Part shown: one piece after another, positions 1 to 9,138 of the stretch
Position numbering within the stretch: the stretch's first letter is position 1
How the letters are laid out: each line of letters starts with the position of its first letter
Assembly: GCA_026770575.1 (NCBI GenBank)
Contig: MU657354.1
Span: 10,385 to 22,067, forward strand
Reading direction: 5' to 3'
Source of the DNA: Pelagophyceae sp. CCMP2097
Taxonomy: Eukaryota > Sar > Pelagophyceae
Length of the DNA: 11,683 nt
Notes under the pieces: model-generated
The model's input: only the letters and a program-made list of their open reading frames with translations
Databases searched by the model: none
What the model was told of the DNA's origin: nothing
Made by a program: the position numbers and the translations under genes

Positions 1-1603
1 AATCCGCAATTACAAGAAAATAGTGTCAAGTTTCACACCGTTTTATTCTTGAAAACGGATTCACGCTCGGCGGACCGAGCCCGTAAACAAACTCTCGACG
101 TCGGGGATCTTTTCTCCGCGAGGGGCGTCTCCAGGGACCAATAACGGCACACAAAACTTCTTGTGGACCGAGGAATTTATCGCTGACTGGAATCCCATTC
201 ATGTTGACCCCCCCTTGTATTTGATTATGCCCCCTATTTGATTCGGAATTGACCAATCATAGAGGCCCAACGTGAAAATATGTTCAGAAAAGAGTTTTTC
301 CGCCAAATTTTTAATGCTCTAAAAAATTAGTTCAGGAAAAGGTCGAATCAAAAAGGGGAAACTGAATCAAATAAGGAAGGCACTGCATTTGCCATTGACA
401 GGTTTCAAGTGCAAGGTCCGTGCGACTTTGGATTTTGCTGGAGCCCTCTATTGGGAACCTCGATTGGAACGGTCGTGCCAGGGGCTCAAGGCCTCGGACC
501 TTTTCGCTGAATATTGGGGGGTTCTCCACGCCAGCTGGAGATAGAGATTTTAAGCATTCGGTTTTGTGCGAGCTCAATTTTGAGGTCATTCTCCGGGCGC
601 CTCGCGCGCGGGCACCTTTGCCCCAGGCGCCGAGCGAAGGGTCAGGGGTCCGAGTATAGGGTCTCATCTATGGGCGGGAACAATCTTTACTCGACGCCGG
701 CACGTATAGGCCAGATGCGGGGGTGAAGTGTGAAATGGTCTCAACTTGGAGGGGCGCTCACGGCGCTCAGAGTGGTGCCCAAATCGCAGCATTCAGAATT
801 TCGTGATTTACTCACCGAGGCACATCCCCGAGAGCCACAAACGAATGTGGCGTTCGGGACTTGGTGCTTTCCAAAACTTGGCCGACGTTCGTACGAGGCA
901 CGTCATGCCCATGAAAAACACGCAATCGGCCTATAAGACCGGTGCCGACTGGTGCACCATCTGTAGGGCCATGAAGCCGACGTCTCCGGCGAGTATCGCG
1001 GCGCGAGTGGCCCTAATCGACGACTTGGAAGAGTGTCGCGGAGACGCTCCGTTGTCAGAGTGGAATCGGGTCGAAGGCGGGTTTCTTTTCGTGATCTTTC
1101 TTGATCAGCCCCACGTACAATGCCATCCGGGGCACATATCTCCGAGCTGCGATTTCGGACCCTCTCGTTCGCGCGCTGCCGTCGAGCGCCGAAATTTGAA
1201 TTCAAGGGAGTCAACTCGGCTCTCCCCACAGGCCGCTATAACCCAAACTTTTTGCCTTAGAGGGGGCGCGGGTACCATACGGAACGGGCTCTGCGCTCTT
1301 CTTCCGCTTGGGCATGCGCGCCCGCGCGTCTCAGCTCTGAGAAGTTTGTCTCCGAGTGTTAAAAAAACGAATACTCCAAAAAACACTATCTCCAACTGGC
1401 GTGTCTCGTATGGCCAGCTCGCTCGAAAGGTGCACTAGTAAGAAGAACATCTCGTCCATCTCGTGGTCTCCGACCCTCTCCCCTATAGCCAAGTACCCAG
1501 CGCAAATCGGCGGGCTGGCTTCCAAAATGGCCCCATATTTTACGCCAAGCTCAGAGTAAGACTGCCCCGCGGGGATACGGCCCCCCGGAGAAATGCGGCC
1601 AGC
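1..1603. other. Intergenic region, no supported gene
   Basis: The first 400 bases are clearly AT-richer than the rest of the window and contain homopolymer runs. Open frames here, including a 230-codon plus-strand one at 746-1438, lack recognisable motifs, have a mixed codon pattern unlike the strongly GC3-biased exons elsewhere, and show no splice-linked continuation. The only structure seen is the inverted repeat at 208-380. No tRNA or rRNA was recognised. The right end borders the 3' end of the minus-strand gene that stops at 1604, so its 3' untranslated region probably lies just left of that point. Degraded mobile DNA is possible but not shown. Confidence 0.55.
208..380. repeat. Imperfect long inverted repeat, possible MITE or hairpin
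   Basis: The left arm (about 208-251) contains two TATTTGATT-type blocks, each preceded by a run of C. The right arm (about 340-380), read on the other strand, gives the same order: a C/T run, ATTTGATTC, a second C run, then TTTGATTCG. The arms are about 40 nt, imperfect, and separated by about 90 nt of AT-rich DNA. The spacer also repeats a TTCAG(A/G)AAAAG block. No transposase frame lies inside. It could be a short non-autonomous element, or a chance product of low-complexity AT-rich DNA. Confidence 0.4.
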
Positions 1604-2888
1604 TTAAGCCGACATGGTGCCGTCCTTGTTCTTCGTCGTAGCCGCCGCCTGCGCGGGCTCCGGTTCGTTCCCTGTCCTCCAGTTTTCAAAGTAGACGCGC
1701 CTTGACGGCCTCGGTGACCTTGTCCGTCAGCTTGTACTCCGAGTTCAGCTCGATGGACTTGTCAATGGCCTTGACGCTGAGGTCGCCGGCGTAGCCGAGC
1801 ACCTGGGAGCGCGCGTCCACGATTCGGTATTACGAGCGAGGGGATTTACCTGCTTGCCCTTCTCAACAAGACCAAACTCCATGTCCAGCGACGACAGCTT
1901 GGCCGTCGCGGCGGCGAGCGACGTCTCCAGCTTGCCCAGCGTGCCGTCCGAGTCCGACCTGGGCGCGCTTGGTGAGCGAGGGGCCTCTGAAATAAACTCT
2001 CAAGAAAAGAGAGCAATGGCGCACTCCTTGAGCTTGTCCACTGCCGATTTGGCGGCGACCGAGGCCTTGGAGGTAAGGTCGTACTTGCCGTTGAGCTTGA
2101 GGAGGAAGTTGAAGACATCGAGGGAGACCTACGATGGCCGTTTGCGACCTTTTCGAACAATGCGCGCCGTATTTCGATAACGGGGCTGCGTTTTCGATAA
2201 CGGGGCTGCGTTTTCGAAATACGCCCGCAAACGCACCTTGCCGAAACCGCGGATGACGTCGCCGACCTCGCCGTCGCGCTTCACGGCGTAGTTGCCTGTT
2301 TGCAGAGATGGAGCAAAGGAATAGAGACGTAGAAGGTGAAACTCGCGACGCCAACCACACTCAAAGGCCGCCTCGAAATGCCGCGAAACCCGCGAACCCG
2401 CCTTTCCGGAAACGGATGCCGTTGTTGGATGTCATTCGAAAACCCTCATCGAGCGCCGTTGTTCGATGCCGGCCTTTAATGAGGCCTTGGAATGCCCAAA
2501 CGCCGGTGCGCGCCGGCGATGGCGGTGAGGACGGCGAAGACGGGCCCGCCGATGACGTAGCCGACGACGCCCGTCGTGACAGAGGCCTGGGCTGCGGTTT
2601 GACGGAGGGTCACCTCGCAACCCTCGGCCACCCTTCGGCCATGCGGGCCGCCCCGAAGGCTTCCTCGCGGCTTGCCCCGGTGGGCGCCTTCCGCCGGTGT
2701 CCCCCCAAACGCACCGACGACGCGATGGTCTCCTCGTTGATCGGGACCAAGGCCGACGTCTCTGCCGGTGAAGAGCCCACGGGCGATTCGTCGGCAAACG
2801 CCTTCACGGCCGACCGCGGCGCCCCGGTGCGCAGCGGCACGAGGCCCCGCGCCGAGGCGAGCAGGAGGGCCGCGCAGAGGAGCTTCAT
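1604..2888 (-). CDS. Predicted plastid-targeted membrane-associated protein with three-fold helical motif
   Basis: Exons on the minus strand: 2888-2715, 2586-2502, 2295-2237, 2128-2025, 1958-1850, 1802-1701 and 1648-1604 (about 216 residues). The 2888 start is preferred over an in-frame ATG at 2933 because the protein then opens with MKLLCAALLLASARGLVPLR, a signal peptide plus transit-like start as in secondary-plastid algae. Exon 2 encodes a hydrophobic helix (GVVGYVIGGPVFAVLTAIAG). After it come three related segments: LNGKYDLTSKAS, LDMEFGLVEKGK and LNSEYKLTDKVTEA. These weakly recall the helical C-terminal region of plant BPA1-type proteins; I cannot name the family. The last junction needs a GC-AG intron (1700-1649) leading to the C-terminus DGTMSA. 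Without that splice the frame ends at 1686 after ARLL. All phases close. It shares a divergent promoter with the anoctamin gene. Confidence 0.78.
2168..2223. repeat. 20-bp tandem duplication inside a 10-bp inverted repeat, in an intron
   Basis: The 20-mer TTCGATAACGGGGCTGCGTT occurs twice head to tail at 2173-2192 and 2193-2212, with a partial third copy following. The block is bracketed by CGTATTTCGA (2168-2177) and its exact reverse complement (2214-2223). All of it lies in intron 3 (2236-2129) of the minus-strand gene. Confidence 0.85.
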
Positions 2889-3067
2889 CACAGTGGATCG
2901 CGCGAGTTGAATAACAAAGTTGTAAGCTGCCACAACTGATCCGTTAAACGGATCAGATGGGGTGTGTGTTTACGTTTTCACTCCAACCAGCCGTGGGTTG
3001 TGCGCACGTGCGCGAGCGTCTCGCAAACTAGACGCAGTCGTCGGCCTCCCGCGGTCGGCCCATCGGC
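2889..3067. promoter_or_regulatory. Divergent promoter region with palindrome and CACGTG core
   Basis: This 179-bp gap separates the start codons of two genes transcribed away from each other, so it should hold both promoters and both 5' leaders. At 2936-2956 the arms CTGATCCGTT and AACGGATCAG are perfect 10-bp reverse complements around one A. Just left, AGTTGT (2919-2924) pairs with ACAACT (2932-2937). At 3002-3013, GCGCACGTGCGC is a perfect 12-bp palindrome centred on CACGTG, the core bound by bHLH and bZIP factors in eukaryotes. The palindromes are seen directly; a regulatory role is inferred. Confidence 0.6.
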
Positions 3068-6000
3068 ATGGGCGGGTCAGCGACGAAGCCGGTGCCCTCG
3101 GATGTTCTGCAGGCGCCGCAGGTGCGAGAGCGCGACCGTTCCAACGTGCGACGGCCGAAGATTATCGCGGACGCGGACTTATCGGCCTACGACGCGACGG
3201 CGGACAAGTACGACTTCGTCGTCGTCTTCAGCCACGCGAAAAAGGCCAAGCAGGACGTTGACTGGGCCGTCATCGAGCAGCTCTGGTTCCAGGCCATCCC
3301 AGGTGCGGTGCTCGACGAACGAGCGGATGGTGCCTCGAACAATTACGAATCTGCTGGCGCGCGCCATTTTTTATCAAGGGAAGGGGAAGAGAGCCGGCTT
3401 CGTCTCCGAGCCGTGCTGCGTCCCGGCCCCATTTCGGCGCTGGACGCTTGCCTCGTAGGCGACGAGGGCAAGAAGCTCTCTGGCGTCGCGCAGCTGAAGC
3501 GCGAGTGGTGCGCGCGCTTCGGCGAAAACGTCTCGCGCGTCAACAAGGCGGCCTTTGACGCGCTCGTGCGCGAGTGATGGACCACTCCGGCGGCGTCCCG
3601 AGGCGGAAGGAAATAGTGTGAACAGCCGAGCGAGAGGCCCATGCGCGCCGCGTGCAGGCACGTCGTCGAGGCGCTGTCGCGCAAGTCGCTGCAGCTCAAG
3701 CTATCTCTGTCGCCGGACGGCAAGCTGCTGTACTGCCAGGTGCGTTTTTCATGCTGACGGTCCTTTATCTTCGCGGTTCGAACCGCACGACGTGCCGTTC
3801 TAGATCCGCGCGCCCATGTCGCTGCTGGGGCGCAAGGCGGACATGATGGCGTACAAGCTCAAGTTCAAGGACGAGGTTGACCCGGGCCCCTCGTTTTGGA
3901 GCGACGAGGAACTGCGCGAGGAGGGCCGGCTCTACACCAGGGGCGTGGCCGAGGAGCTCCTCGACGGCTACTACGCCAAGGGCCGCATCGGGCCAAACGA
4001 CGCGGGCATCCTCCCCGAGGAGACCATGGCCAAGCAATGGTCGCGCAGAATCCATACGCTCGAGCGTATCATCGACCAGGCGCGTCGCGGCGTCAGACTC
4101 GGACGCGTCGCAAACTCGAACACATCGCGCCCCGAAGATTTTGGACTGGAGAGCGCCGCATAAAAAAAGAGCCCCCCCCCGCTTCCAGGTGCCGTCGGCG
4201 AATCGCTACCCGGCGTACGCGGCGTACACGGCGGACCGTAAAAGCCGGCACCTTTTTGATGAGTGATGGACAGCGCCTCCAATTGGAAAACCCGAATGTT
4301 GCCAGATCTCGAGTCGTCGCTCACGACAACCCAGAGCCGCCGCGCGGCCGACGGGCTTTGGAGCAGCTGAGCCCATAAGGTTCACGGGAGCCCGTACGGG
4401 AGCCCAGATGAGAGTCGCAGCGGGCGCTTAACGCCGCTGGAACTCTACGGAGGCCGGAGACGATCCGATGGTCCGAGGGGGGCCTCGGCGGTCTGATGCG
4501 GCCCTCGACGGTCCCTCGACGGTCCGATGCGGCCCCCGGACGGTCCGATGCAGCATCTCGACGGTCTTGGAAGCCCATTTTGTCCGACGGGGGCCTCGAC
4601 GGCACCTCGACGGTCCGATGGGGCCCTCCCCATCCTCTACAGACAGTCCTATACGGTCAGTCCTAGGGCCCTGGACGGTCCTTGACGGACCCGAGACGGA
4701 CCCGAGACGGCCCCTCGCGCGCCCCACAGTGCGGAGGCTGGTGACGGGCTGGAGACGGCCCCTCGAGGGTCCTACGTGGCCCCTCGACGGTGCCCTTTGG
4801 CCCCGCCCCCCTGGGCCGTCGACGGCGCGAAGACGGAAACAAGAAAGAACACACGTGCGCGTGGCTTGAAGGACCGTCCGCGTCGGCATACACGCGTTGA
4901 ATGGATTTGATAGGTATCCGACGGTGCGCGGCAAGACGCTCTTTCTTCCAAAGGACCGCCTCTACCTCACCAAGCGCCTCGTCGACGAGGTCTTCGACTT
5001 TGAGGTGCTCGCGGAGCGCGGCATTGTGCAGTGCGTCTGCGTCGATACTCTGGGTCGCGCTTTCTCGCGTGGCCGCGTTTCCGGAAGACATTTGCTTTCG
5101 ACCCCTTCTTGTGTCTTTATCCCGCGGCAGGTGCGTGACGGCGCTGCACGACGCGAACTTTGGCGAGATGCCGACGACGGCGTGGCTCCGCAAGCGTGCG
5201 TCGGGCGTGCGGGCGTGCGATTCGGGAGGGTGTTCTTGGGCGTGCGGTCATAGAGGTGTCGGGCGTGCGGTCCCAGAGGGTGCTCTCTCGAGGCTCGCCG
5301 CTGGGGGCTGCTCGACCTTGCTTGAAGCGCGAAGTGCCAAAACACGGTCTAATGGTGCCCGCAATGCGGTCTCTCGGAATTCCTACAATTGTATAGAATA
5401 TAAAACACTCTAGGCTGGGTCTTCTTCTGGAACGCCGAGGCGTCGCGGTGCGGCGCACCGTACGTCTCGCACCCGGCCAACGCCCGCGATGCGCGCTGCC
5501 CGTTGCTCTTGAGGCCGTGGGCACAGCCGCTGGCAGAGGTCCGTGCGTGAGTCGCCCCATGTTTGGCACGAGGACGCACGATCGAGCCGCCTCGTGCGGA
5601 CGGCCTCGGTGCAGGTACTACGGCGAGAAGATCGCTTTGTATTTTGCGTGGCTCGGCTTTTACGGCGTCTACCTGCTCATCCCCGCGGCGCTGGGTACTT
5701 TACCCGTGTTGCAAAGGCGGCCAACGCGGACTTTAAAGTGCTCATGGAAGCGCGAGCGGACCGATGCGAGCGAACGCCATGGAAAGACCTTGACAGCCTT
5801 TAGAGACACGAAGATCGGTTAACGACAGAGCGACTTCGAACGTCACGCACCGTCGTAATCCGGCGCGTACCGTCACCCTAGGCCTGTGCGCGGAGTTTTA
5901 CGTCTCCGCGATGGGTTCCGACGAAAGCCAAGGCGTGCACTACGACCAGTACATCTTCGCGGCACTGCTGGTCATCTGGACGGCGTACTACAAGGAATGC

Positions 6001-8766
6001 TGGGATGTCGAGTCGCAGTACGTGGCGCTGAAGTGGGGGACGGACGACTTTGAAGAGGAAGAGCAGAACCGGCCACAGTTCTTCGGCGACAAGACCCAGC
6101 CGCGTCGCATCTCGCCCATCACAAACCAGCAGGAGACGTTTTACCCAGAGGCGAAGCGCGCCGCGTCGCAGCGCCTCTCGCTCGTCGTCGTGCTGCTCTT
6201 CATCGTGACGCTCGTGCTGGCCATCTTCGGCACATTCGAGCTCGCGTTTCTGTACCCGCCGCTCGCGCCCCTCGTCTCCGTGGGCCAGGCGGTGCTGATC
6301 CAGATCATGTCGCGCATCTACGGCGCCGTGGCGCTGTCGCTCAACGAGAGCGAGAATTACCGGACGCAGACGAACTACGAAAATAATCTCATTTTGAAGA
6401 AATTTCTCTTCGAAATCTTCAACAACTTTGCGGCGCTGGCCATCACCGCCTTTGTCAAGGGCAGCGTCTTCGAGTGCGTCAGCGGCGCGCAAGGTGCGTC
6501 TTCGCCTCTTCGAAACGTATCTTTTGCCACGCGCCGCCCACGCGCCTGCATGCCGCGCCACCGTCTCAGGCGGCAACTGCCTCGGCGACGTGAAGATGCT
6601 TTTGGTGTCGATCATGGGCACGCGCTTTGCGCTGGCGGTCCTCTCGACGCTTTCGCAGCACATCCAATCGTGCGTCAAGTCCATCACGCCCGCGGCCGCT
6701 GACGTCGACGAGCCAAAGTCGCCAAAGGACGACGACGCCGAAGAGGACGCCGAAGAGGCGCGGCGGCGGTGTCGGTTGTCGGGAACCAGGGGTGTGGACG
6801 GTGGGATTCCAGAGGCGCGGGCGGCGATTAAAAGCGCGTGGGCAGAGTGCGCGTCGTTCGACGCCATCCCACGCTCACAACTGCAGGTCTACGCCGAGGC
6901 GCCGCGCTTCGAGTCGGAGCTGTCGCTGGAGCGGTACGAAGGCACCTTCGACGACTACGCGGAGATCGTGCTCCAGATGGGCCTCGTGTCTCTGTTCTCG
7001 CTGTGCTGGTACGTCGTGCCGTCGCTGGCGGTGCTCGAGGTGCTGTTGCAGATCCGCGTTGATGCGTCAAAGGCCGCGTCGATTCGAAACTTGCCACGAA
7101 ACTGGTCGGAAACACCACCGGTCCTCGACGGCCCCCAAACGCTCATATACGGGCCCTTGACGGTCCGGTCTGTCTGAGGCCTTACCCAGTCACCTATGGC
7201 CCCTCGACGGTCGCTTGCCGGGCCTCGACGGTCCTGCAAAAACCTCTCCGGCCCCGATGCTCCCTTCATGGTCGATTTCGTGAACTACGGAGATAATTCC
7301 GCCGTCATTCCTCTCGACGCTAGGTATAAACTGACGATGCTGACGCGCCGGCCGGACCCGATGCCTGCCGAGTCGGTGGGGTCGTGGGGCGCTTTGATGG
7401 AGGCGATGGGTATCTTGGCGGTCTTTGCGAACGCGGGCATTATCGTATTTACGACTGAGTCGTTTTCCGACTTTGGCGCCGTTCACAAGTTCGTCGTCTT
7501 CTTCATCTTGGAGCAGGTGAGCGTGCTGCTTCCTGGGCGGTGCATGCACTATCCCCGCGCTCAGAACGCGCTCCCCGTGCTCAAAATCCAATAGGCTTTC
7601 CTCGTCCTGAAGCTGGCGACGCACGCCCTGATAGACGACGAGCCGCAGGCCCTGCGGGAGATTAAGAAGCGCGCGCGGTTCGTGATAAGCCGGCACAAAT
7701 TTGTGATGTTCGATGACGAATACGCCCACGACGCTTCATCGGCGGGCCGCCGCGCAGTCGACGCCGACGCGCTAAGCGTCGAGCAGTTGCGGCTCGACAA
7801 GCCGAACAAGATCGTGCGCGACCGGCTGGAGTTTCTCAGGCGCAAGCTTTTGCAGTGCGACTTGGAGATCAAGAAGATGCAGCGCGAACTCACTGTTGCC
7901 ACCGCCGTCGAGGTCTGGCGCGACGACGTGGGCGTGTCGTACTCGCGCAGCAACCCGAAGCTGGCACTCGGCATGCTCACGCTGACGCTCGTGGAAGCGG
8001 AGCAAGTCGGCACGCTCACCGCGCCCGTCGAGCCGGCGCAGGTCCGCGTCATCGTACACGTCCGCGACGCAGGCGGCGCGGTCAAGCTTCACGAGGGCGC
8101 CGTCGCGCCACCGCCGCAGGTGCTTTTTCGGCGACGACACACTCGAGTGTTGCCTCGAGACTCGCGCTTAGGTCTCAAAGGCGGCGCGCAAGCCCAAAGT
8201 CGGCCCCGGCGACGTCGGTCAGCGCCTCATCTTCCAGCAGCAGCTGCAGCTCGCGCCGATCAAGGCGGCCAATGCGGTGGTGCATTTTGAGCTCCTCGAT
8301 GACGCGAATCGAAAACGCCTCGGCGCCGCGTCGCTCCCGCTCGAGCAGCTCGCGGACCAGCGCGTCCATAGCAACATCGTCCTCGTCGTCGAGAAGCCGC
8401 AGGGCGGTGAGTTTGGCACGAGGCGGGAGACATTTGCCGCGAGGTGGTGTGACGTCTGCTCTTTCTCTGAAGAATGCGCTCTAGGTTCGGCGACGCTGAC
8501 GGTCACGGCGCAGTTCCAGTACTCGAAGATCCTGCCGATCAAGCAGCGCACGCTGGACCTGCTGGACGAGCAGAAGCGCCTGCACCGCGACATTACCAAC
8601 CTGCAGCTCGGCTCGGTAAGGGAGGCGTCGCCGCGGTTTGTGGTTCGAGCTGGTGCGCCCCCGCCGCAGTCTCACGCGCCGCCGTGACTAGGACCCCGAG
8701 AACGAATGGGCGTTCCCGGACCTGCGCAACATCGAGGATGAGAAGGACACGGACGACGAGAATTAA
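3068..8766 (+). CDS. Anoctamin/TMEM16-family membrane protein with C-terminal coiled coil and C2 domain
   Basis: Anoctamins are ten-helix dimeric lipid scramblases or anion channels. Exons: 3068-3302, 3459-3573, 3658-3739, 3804-4079, 4189-4262, 4914-5030, 5131-5195, 5414-5546, 5615-5694, 5882-6493, 6570-6757, 6887-7065, 7324-7516, 7595-8119, 8172-8406, 8485-8615 and 8692-8766; about 1104 residues, all phases closing. Hallmarks: YYGEKIALYFAWLGFY (about 367-382), the TM2 segment FAALLVIWTAYYKECW, NYRTQTNYENNLILKKFLFE (about 551-570), FDDYAEIVLQMG and IRVDAYKL (TM7-TM8, about 680-722), and a basic post-TM10 segment. After the membrane core come a charged coiled coil (about 830-875), a C2-like beta domain (LGMLTLTLVEAEQV to SATLTVTAQFQY, about 895-1050) and an acidic tail. 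The N-terminus MGGSATKP fits N-myristoylation. Uncertain points: 3303-3458 and 6758-6886 could be retained as coding, since both are in frame and stop-free; the introns at 4080 and 6758 need GC donors. Family assignment is secure; individual exon ends are less so. Confidence 0.9.
4263..4913 (+). other. Large 651-nt intron of the anoctamin gene
   Basis: The donor GA|GTGATGG follows the codons for HLFD, and the acceptor GATAG|G precedes YPTVRGKTLFL. Joining them restores a Glu codon and keeps the frame. This intron is more than twice as long as any other in the window and is mostly repeat (4459-4836). Long open frames on both strands inside it are by-products of the repeat and encode monotonous GPSR-like peptides. 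Confidence 0.75.
4459..4836. repeat. Degenerate CTCGACGGTCC minisatellite in intron
   Basis: CTCGACGG occurs six times, often extended to CCTCGACGGTCCGATG, with many diverged copies such as TGGACGGTCCTTGACGG and GAGACGGACCCGAGACGG. Spacing is irregular, so this is a decayed tandem or nested array. The same unit recurs in a second intron at 7121-7235. Confidence 0.85.
5203..5287. repeat. Three-copy 23-27-nt tandem repeat in intron
   Basis: Units starting GGGCGTGCG lie at 5211-5237, 5238-5260 and 5261-5287, with a partial copy at 5203-5210. The second halves are diverged versions of (A/G)GAGGGTGTTCTT or AGAGGGTGCTCTC. The array sits at the 5' end of the 5196-5413 intron, whose own donor GTGCGTCGGGCG resembles the unit. 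Confidence 0.75.
7121..7235. repeat. CTCGACGG repeat copies in the intron before TM9
   Basis: Three CTCGACGG copies plus a TTGACGGTCC variant lie in intron 7066-7323 of the anoctamin gene. They match the consensus of the 4459-4836 array in another intron of the same gene. The flanking exons join cleanly through a restored Ala codon in IRVDA-YKL, a conserved anoctamin junction. Confidence 0.75.
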
Positions 8767-9119
8767 GGCTTCGACCGCGAGGGCCCGCACAAGGCTTGGA
8801 GGACGAGGCCCGACGTGCCCGGCTTGGTGGACCAACACCGCCCTGCCCACCGGAGACGGCCGCTCGGCCGGCGCCCCCCTGCCGAGCGCTCGGAGGCCCG
8901 AGCGAGCGAGCGGCGCCGCCTCTTACCCACGGCGCCATCGACTTAACGATGCAGTGGCGCTCGACGGTGCCCCGACCGTACCACAGCCACGCCGCGGCCA
9001 GAGCCGCGCGCGCCGTACGGCGGCAGGCGCGCGGAGGGCCCCTTAAATCATTCGAGGGATGGATCGATGGGACCCGGGTGCTCGGTGGCAAAAATACGAG
9101 TAAGGAGCACAGTGGTCCA

Positions 9120-9138
9120 AGCCCGCGCAGCGCGGGCT
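9120..9138. repeat. Perfect 9-bp palindrome with one-base centre
   Basis: The arms AGCCCGCGC (9120-9128) and GCGCGGGCT (9130-9138) are exact reverse complements around A9129. A transcript hairpin would be very stable. It lies about 350 nt after the anoctamin stop codon and about 375 nt before the SmD1 start, so it could belong to 3'-end formation or to neither gene. Confidence 0.8.

Noticed and set aside
746..1438. 230-codon plus-strand open frame
   Set aside because: It has no recognisable domain, mixed base use at third positions unlike the real exons, and no supporting neighbours. It may be a fragment, but there is no positive evidence.
4428..4934. 168-codon minus-strand frame rich in GPSR/GPR repeats
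   Set aside because: It is a translation of the intron minisatellite. The plus-strand anoctamin exons on both sides join cleanly across it.
5031..5130. Intron flanked by GTGCGT copies as proof of a recent introner insertion
   Set aside because: One pair of six-base matches is weak, because GTGCGT is also the common donor sequence here. It is kept only as part of the wider AG|GY pattern.
5203..5287. Possible CRISPR-like repeat array
   Set aside because: The units are directly abutting, diverged and without unique spacers, and they lie in a eukaryotic intron.
5878..6867. 329-codon minus-strand open frame
   Set aside because: It is the shadow of anoctamin exons 10 and 11, whose plus-strand translation has clear family motifs. 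GC-rich coding DNA often leaves the opposite strand open.
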